64,000 bases of DNA from Polynucleobacter sp. TSB-Sco08W16. GTDB taxonomy: Bacteria > Pseudomonadota > Gammaproteobacteria > Burkholderiales > Burkholderiaceae. The notes below the pieces were generated by a model. The model had not been told where the DNA came from. It did no database searches and was given only the letters and a program-made list of their open reading frames with translations. Each line of letters opens with the position of its first letter. Positions within the stretch are counted from its first letter, which is position 1. The stretch is taken from positions 1,240,001 to 1,304,000 of the forward strand of contig NZ_CP061291.1 of NCBI RefSeq assembly GCF_018687455.1, written 5' to 3'. Position numbers and translations under genes: made by a program. Shown one piece after another: positions 59,849-64,000 of this stretch.

Positions 59849-61941
59849 AGTTCTTTTTTCACCATATCCACGACTCGGCAATCACCACACATCTTTACTC
59901 GATCCATGGCCGCACCAGCAAACGCACCATGTGCTCCAAGCTTAGCCAGCATCAGATCCACCATCTTTGTGGTTCCGAATGGCTTTCCACAGCTAATGCA
60001 ATGAAAGGCTTGAGTTTCATTCAGGGTTGATCTTTGCTTACGTTGCTCAACTGTTTGTAAGCGGGGTTGAAGAGTCAAGGCATGTTCAGGACAGGTTTGA
60101 ACGCAAATGCCACATTGCACACACTGCTTCTCAATAAAAGACAAAATGGGTTCATCTGCGTTATCCAGTAATGCACCCTCCGGGCAGCTACCCACACAAG
60201 ACATGCACAACGTACAAGCCTCTTTGTTGATGGCAAGACCGCCAAGTAAAGAGTTTGCCGGAAGCGGCACTCCAGCCTCTGGCAATGCAGCCTTTGCTTG
60301 CTTTTGAAAATGCTCAAGTACCGCTTCCACTGTTTCGCGCTTCTGATTCGACAAACCAAAGCTAGCTGGAGTACACAGCGCAGGTAGAGCGCCACGCTGG
60401 CGGAGTGCGCCCATCGCTTTAGAGACACGCTGCAGGTCTTGTGCAGAATCAGCCATCACCAGCTGAATACGCTCATCAAACCCATAAGCTTTTAAGATGG
60501 CATTAGCTAGATTAGCTTGATCTTCTAGGGCTGCGTGATATGCGGGATCCTCTTCACCACTTAACAATAGGACCACCTCTGCAAAACCATAGGCCAAGGC
60601 GCCCAGCCATAAATCTGGTCCAGTAGAAGCAATATGCTCTATGCCATAAGGAATCACGAACGATGGCAATGCTTCAAACTGCTTCGGCAACACATGCGCA
60701 GAACGGCCTAAGCCATCGATCAGCTGAGTACCTTTCTTTAAGCTATGCAGTAGCAAACTTGGTGCAGCGGCTAGATTGATTTTTTTGGCTTCAGCACTGA
60801 AGACTGTAGCGAGCGCTTTTAATTCTTTGCCCTGATGCGTCACGCTCGGATAGTTATAGCGCATTGCCCCAGATGGGCATACCGTGGAACAGGCTCCGCA
60901 ACCCATGCATAGATTGGGATTTACCTCAACACTACCTTGACCACCTTTAAATAATGAACTGATTGCGCCAGTAGAGCAAACATCTATACAGGCACTACAG
61001 CCCACTTTACCGTTGCGACCGTGTGCGCAAACTTTTTCGTTATAGGCAAAGTATTTTGGTTTCTCAAACTCACCCACCATCTCTAGCAATTGATTTACTA
61101 CTAGAGCTTGATCCAGGGGATCCTTACCAGGAGCAAAGTAACCCTGTGGGGTTTGGCTCATACGCATTTTTGGATCCATGCGGAGATCCAAAATCAAATC
61201 AAATTGGGCGTTACGGCTACGATCTACACGATCAAATGCAATGGCACCAATGCTAGCGCAGGAGGTAACACAGGATCGGTGTGACTTGCATTTATCCAAA
61301 TCAATCTGGAACGAGAGATCGATCGCAGCTTCTGGACAAGCGTCCACACAAGCGCCGCAGCGTGTACACATTTCCGGATCAATTGGATTTTGCAAATCCC
61401 ATTCGACTGAGAAATTACCAAGATAGCCATCTAACTTACTTACCGCTCCACTATAGATGGGGTAATTACGAGCGAGCGGAAGATCACTAGGTTCAGTACA
61501 GAGAACAGAAACATCTAAGGATGTGCTGAGTTTTTCAGCCCATGGGATTACTTGTGATCCAGGACCAACAATCAAGAGTCTTCCCTGGCTTTCGTAATTC
61601 ACGACGGGGACAGGCTCGGCCTCGGGCATATCAGCCAAGGCCAATAAAGCAGCAATCTTTGGTCCCGATGATTTTGCCTCTTGGGTCCAACCCGCAACTT
61701 CGCGAATGTTTACAAAGCGCAATGGTGCAATTAAGGGTTTTTCAGCTTGCTCTGCCAATTCATTAAATAAAGCACCCTCTTGCGTACAGGCAACGACTAG
61801 TGAATCTGAACCATCTAAGGCCTTCAAGAAAGAGCCTACTTCTTGCCTACATAGGGAGTTGTGAACTGGTACACCCAAGGCCTTAGCATCCAAAGGCATC
61901 GTGCCATTACAGTTACAGACTAATTTTTGACTCATTGACAA
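59845..61941 (-). CDS. Polyferredoxin with six [4Fe-4S] motifs in the fdh accessory operon
   Basis: Cytosolic protein of 698 residues. Six ferredoxin motifs are visible: CTRCGACVDACPE, CKSHRSCVTSCAS, CSACIDVCSTG, CMGCGACSTVCPS, CTLCMSCVGSCPEG and CVQCGICVQTCPE. A further pair CISCGKPF and CGDCRVV near the C-terminus looks like a zinc or cluster knuckle, and CNCNG opens the protein. A Rossmann-like segment LLIVGPGSQVIPWAEKLS follows the N-terminal domain but is not a clear FAD motif. A role in maturation or redox supply of formate dehydrogenase is inferred from the operon. Confidence 0.88.
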   Translation of the reverse strand: MSMSQKLVCNCNGTMPLDAKALGVPVHNSLCRQEVGSFLKALDGSDSLVVACTQEGALFNELAEQAEKPLIAPLRFVNIREVAGWTQEAKSSGPKIAALLALADMPEAEPVPVVNYESQGRLLIVGPGSQVIPWAEKLSTSLDVSVLCTEPSDLPLARNYPIYSGAVSKLDGYLGNFSVEWDLQNPIDPEMCTRCGACVDACPEAAIDLSFQIDLDKCKSHRSCVTSCASIGAIAFDRVDRSRNAQFDLILDLRMDPKMRMSQTPQGYFAPGKDPLDQALVVNQLLEMVGEFEKPKYFAYNEKVCAHGRNGKVGCSACIDVCSTGAISSLFKGGQGSVEVNPNLCMGCGACSTVCPSGAMRYNYPSVTHQGKELKALATVFSAEAKKINLAAAPSLLLHSLKKGTQLIDGLGRSAHVLPKQFEALPSFVIPYGIEHIASTGPDLWLGALAYGFAEVVLLLSGEEDPAYHAALEDQANLANAILKAYGFDERIQLVMADSAQDLQRVSKAMGALRQRGALPALCTPASFGLSNQKRETVEAVLEHFQKQAKAALPEAGVPLPANSLLGGLAINKEACTLCMSCVGSCPEGALLDNADEPILSFIEKQCVQCGICVQTCPEHALTLQPRLQTVEQRKQRSTLNETQAFHCISCGKPFGTTKMVDLMLAKLGAHGAFAGAAMDRVKMCGDCRVVDMVKKEL

Positions 61942-61945
61942 CCTT

Positions 61946-62476
61946 TTAGGTTTTGTTCTGATCCGACTTTATCGGCATTTCATCCAAGTTCGCAGATTTA
62001 TCCTGAGAAAGAGATTGTGTGGATGTTAAATCAGATTTTGCTGACTCCGCAGAAGGCGGCTCGATTGGGGCTAAATCTTGCTGAGCAATTGCTTCGTCCT
62101 TCTTGCGGAACAAATTGAGCATATCGCTTTGGACCATTCTCTCTAGCATGCCAGGAGGCAATGGGTCCGCCTTGGAGTAATCATCAATATAAATATCCAA
62201 GCCATCCATGATATTGAAATGAGGGTCAGTAAACATCTTCTTGAGTGCCGCCTGCTGAACTGCCGGATCTACATCAGACTTCATGAAAGCAGAAAAATCT
62301 GGGGCAAAACGGTCAATCTTATCGACGTCTTCTAGCGTGGCTGAGGGTGGCGCCTCGCTCTCTTGGGGCTCTGATGGCTTAACTGGCTCAACATTAGATT
62401 TGGGCTGCTCAATGAGCTCATCTTCTTTACCAGCCTTGCGGCGCGACCAGCGACTTAAAAAGCTATCTGCCATCAT
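61946..62476 (-). CDS. DUF3306 protein
   Basis: Soluble acidic protein of 176 residues. It opens with FLSRWSRRKAGKE, has a low-complexity linker rich in Pro, Glu and Ser, then the conserved core DRFAPDFSAFMKSDVDP, LKKMFTDPHFNIMDGLDIY and GMLERMVQSDMLNLF. This matches DUF3306, which accompanies DUF3305 in formate dehydrogenase loci. Function unknown. It overlaps the DUF3305 gene by four bases and ends 4 bp before the polyferredoxin gene. Confidence 0.85.
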   Translation of the reverse strand: MMADSFLSRWSRRKAGKEDELIEQPKSNVEPVKPSEPQESEAPPSATLEDVDKIDRFAPDFSAFMKSDVDPAVQQAALKKMFTDPHFNIMDGLDIYIDDYSKADPLPPGMLERMVQSDMLNLFRKKDEAIAQQDLAPIEPPSAESAKSDLTSTQSLSQDKSANLDEMPIKSDQNKT

Positions 62477-63006
62477 TCCCCCGCAGAACGGTCAGCACCC
62501 TTGAATGATGCGGGCTTATGGCGCTTCTTAGGTTCAGGTCGATAGTGCTCATTGACATACTCCTGCAACCAAGAAGCATGTTCATCGCTCAGGGGAATGG
62601 TATCGACTGACTCTCCACCATCAAGCAAACGTGCAGCTTCGTTATAGCTCACACAAATTCGATGTGGGACTGCGATAGTAGACTCAACTCTTGCCAAAGG
62701 CAGTGATTGCTCATCAATATAGCGCTCAATGTCTTCTTCTAATCTCCACATCACAAACCAACATGGTGTAGTTGCAGATACGTTGAGATAGTAACCTTCA
62801 GCCTCATCCGGAAAGAGATCTAGTTCATAACCAGTAAATAGCCAAGATTCTCCATCCGCATCACGCTCCAAAAATTGACCAGAGAGTGAATGACTTGAAT
62901 TGCCAGTGAATTGCCCAAAATCAGGCAATACTTCCTGAGGCACCCACCGGTATGAAACCCATGGGTTATCCATGTTTTGTTTACGCATTAATACCGCAAA
63001 GCGCAT
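62473..63006 (-). CDS. DUF3305 protein
   Basis: Soluble protein of 177 residues. The family pattern is visible: MRKQNMDNPWVSYRWVPQEV at the start, then LFPDEAEGYYLNVSATTPCW, FVMWRLEE and RICVSYNEAARLLDGGE. DUF3305 is of unknown function and is coded with DUF3306 and a polyferredoxin at formate dehydrogenase loci. Starts 14 bp after mrp and is coupled by ATGA overlap to DUF3306. Confidence 0.85.
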   Translation of the reverse strand: MRFAVLMRKQNMDNPWVSYRWVPQEVLPDFGQFTGNSSHSLSGQFLERDADGESWLFTGYELDLFPDEAEGYYLNVSATTPCWFVMWRLEEDIERYIDEQSLPLARVESTIAVPHRICVSYNEAARLLDGGESVDTIPLSDEHASWLQEYVNEHYRPEPKKRHKPASFKGADRSAGE

Positions 63007-63020
63007 AGATACTCAGGGCC

Positions 63021-64000
63021 TTAAGTGTTTTGAACAACGATGTTCGGAAATTTACTACTCATATCTTTAGATAGAGTAGCGACTCTGATAGCAACCTGTC
63101 TAGCAATGTTTTTGTAGATTGCACTGATAGCGCCATCAGGATCAGCAACTACGGTTGGGCGACCTGCATCCGCCTGCTCTCGGATAGATAAATTGAGGGG
63201 TAAAGCGCCTAAAAATTCCACGCCGTATTCCTTGCACATCTTCTCGCCACCGCCAGCACCAAAGACATGCTCCTCATGACCACAACTTGGGCAGATATAA
63301 GTGCTCATGTTCTCAATAATGCCAATGATTGGAACGCCAACCTTCTCAAACATCTTTAAACCTTTACGAGCATCAAGCAAAGCAATGTCTTGTGGAGTAG
63401 TGACAATCACCGAACCAGTGACGGGAACTTTTTGCGATAAGGTCAATTGAATATCGCCAGTACCTGGTGGCATATCTACGACCAAGTAATCTAAGTCACG
63501 CCAACGGGTTTGGCGCAGTAATTGCTCTAATGCAGATGTCACCATCGGGCCACGCCAAACCATCGGTGCATCATCATCAATTAAGAAGCCAATAGAGCTC
63601 GCTTGCAAACCATGTCCTTCCATCGGTTCAATAGTGTTTTCCTCTATTGAGTTAGGTCTACCAGTAATGCCGAGCATCATCGGCTGACTTGGGCCATAAA
63701 TATCCGCATCTAAAATACCAACTTGAGCACCTTCTGCTGCAAGTGCCAATGCTAGGTTCACAGCAGTAGTTGATTTACCTACGCCGCCTTTACCGCTGGC
63801 TACCGCAATAATATTTTTCACACCGGGCAATAACTTCACCCCCCGCTGTACCGCATGCGCAACAATCTGACTAGAGACATTGACGCTCACATTTTTGACG
63901 CCAGGTAACTCACGCAAAGCATTGATAACAGATTTACGAACAGCATCAAACTGACTCTTAGCTGGATAACCTAAAACAATATCTAAAGAGATATCGCCTC
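63021..64000 (-). CDS. mrp: Mrp/ApbC-type iron-sulfur carrier ATPase, 5' end outside the window
   Basis: P-loop scaffold/carrier that delivers Fe-S clusters. The reading frame continues to the right edge, so the start codon is missing; 325 residues are visible. The N-terminal MIP18/DUF59-like domain includes ISLDIVLGYPAKSQFD and RELPGVKNVSVNVS. The ATPase has the deviant Walker A GKGGVGKST, then ILDADIYGPSQPMM, VVDMPPGTGDIQ and the cluster-binding CPSCG. It precedes DUF3305 by 14 bp, so it probably heads or feeds the fdh accessory operon with its many cluster proteins. Confidence 0.93.
   Translation of the reverse strand, partial: GDISLDIVLGYPAKSQFDAVRKSVINALRELPGVKNVSVNVSSQIVAHAVQRGVKLLPGVKNIIAVASGKGGVGKSTTAVNLALALAAEGAQVGILDADIYGPSQPMMLGITGRPNSIEENTIEPMEGHGLQASSIGFLIDDDAPMVWRGPMVTSALEQLLRQTRWRDLDYLVVDMPPGTGDIQLTLSQKVPVTGSVIVTTPQDIALLDARKGLKMFEKVGVPIIGIIENMSTYICPSCGHEEHVFGAGGGEKMCKEYGVEFLGALPLNLSIREQADAGRPTVVADPDGAISAIYKNIARQVAIRVATLSKDMSSKFPNIVVQNT

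Noticed and set aside
1..64000. Mobile elements, CRISPR arrays, rRNA or tRNA genes
   Set aside because: I saw no transposase or integrase protein, no regularly spaced direct repeats and no rRNA sequence; I could not run a tRNA model, but no tRNA-like gene stood out in the short intergenic gaps.

Overview
The window looks like a contiguous piece of a small, AT-leaning betaproteobacterial chromosome. My best inference is family Burkholderiaceae, most likely Polynucleobacter or a close relative. The signs are several orphan Bug-type tricarboxylate receptors, a Tat-exported molybdenum formate dehydrogenase with DUF3305/DUF3306 accessory genes, a PuuD-like membrane protein, phasin and 3-hydroxybutyrate genes, short intergenic gaps and frequent stop/start overlaps. 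I saw no insertion sequence, prophage, CRISPR array, rRNA or tRNA gene.

Layout. 0-5.3 kb: a Bug receptor cut by the left edge, a divergent fumarylacetoacetate-hydrolase-family (FAH) gene, then feoAB, which diverges from an outer-membrane porin across two Fur-box-like sites. 5.3-9.2 kb: a PaiB-type regulator, modA, a fused HTH/binding-protein regulator, tupA and a duplicated-domain exported protein. 9.4-18.5 kb: GNAT, thioesterase and thiol-dioxygenase genes, then rhlE - transglutaminase - tlpA - selD, a beta-hydroxyacid dehydrogenase and a four-domain rhodanese protein. 18.5-29.7 kb: a Tat-signal FAH protein, small proteins, phasin, truncated hemoglobin, TerC, a flavoprotein, a channel-like protein, LOG protein, beta-CASP nuclease, NnrD and a DMT transporter.

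29.8-36.5 kb is a minus-strand catabolic cluster: tcuA - tcuB - FAH - Bug receptor - class V aminotransferase, with a DMT transporter upstream. 36.6-39.7 kb carries an FMN-dependent L-lactate dehydrogenase-type gene followed by a DUF4239 gene that appears to lack an ATG, GTG or TTG start, then small membrane and cytochrome b genes. 39.7-43.9 kb is an OxyR-linked peroxide-defence block: ene-reductase, oxyR, and divergently rubrerythrin - rubredoxin - rubredoxin reductase. 44-49.6 kb holds a PuuD-like protein, another Bug receptor, 3-hydroxybutyrate dehydrogenase, a YqaA-type protein and an acyl-CoA dehydrogenase/CoA-transferase pair.

49.6-52 kb is a translationally coupled [2Fe-2S] protein - EEP nuclease - cardiolipin synthase run. 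52-64 kb is a metal and formate block. tupBC (tungstate ABC permease and ATPase) converges on a minus-strand formate dehydrogenase locus: mrp - DUF3305 - DUF3306 - polyferredoxin - TorD-like chaperone, then a hairpin and an FNR-like dyad, then a Tat target protein - fdhA - fdhB - lipoprotein - fdhC - small exported protein. The tungstate binding protein (tupA) sits about 44 kb from its presumed permease, which lies beside the enzyme likely to need the metal. Functions come from sequence recognition only, with no database search.
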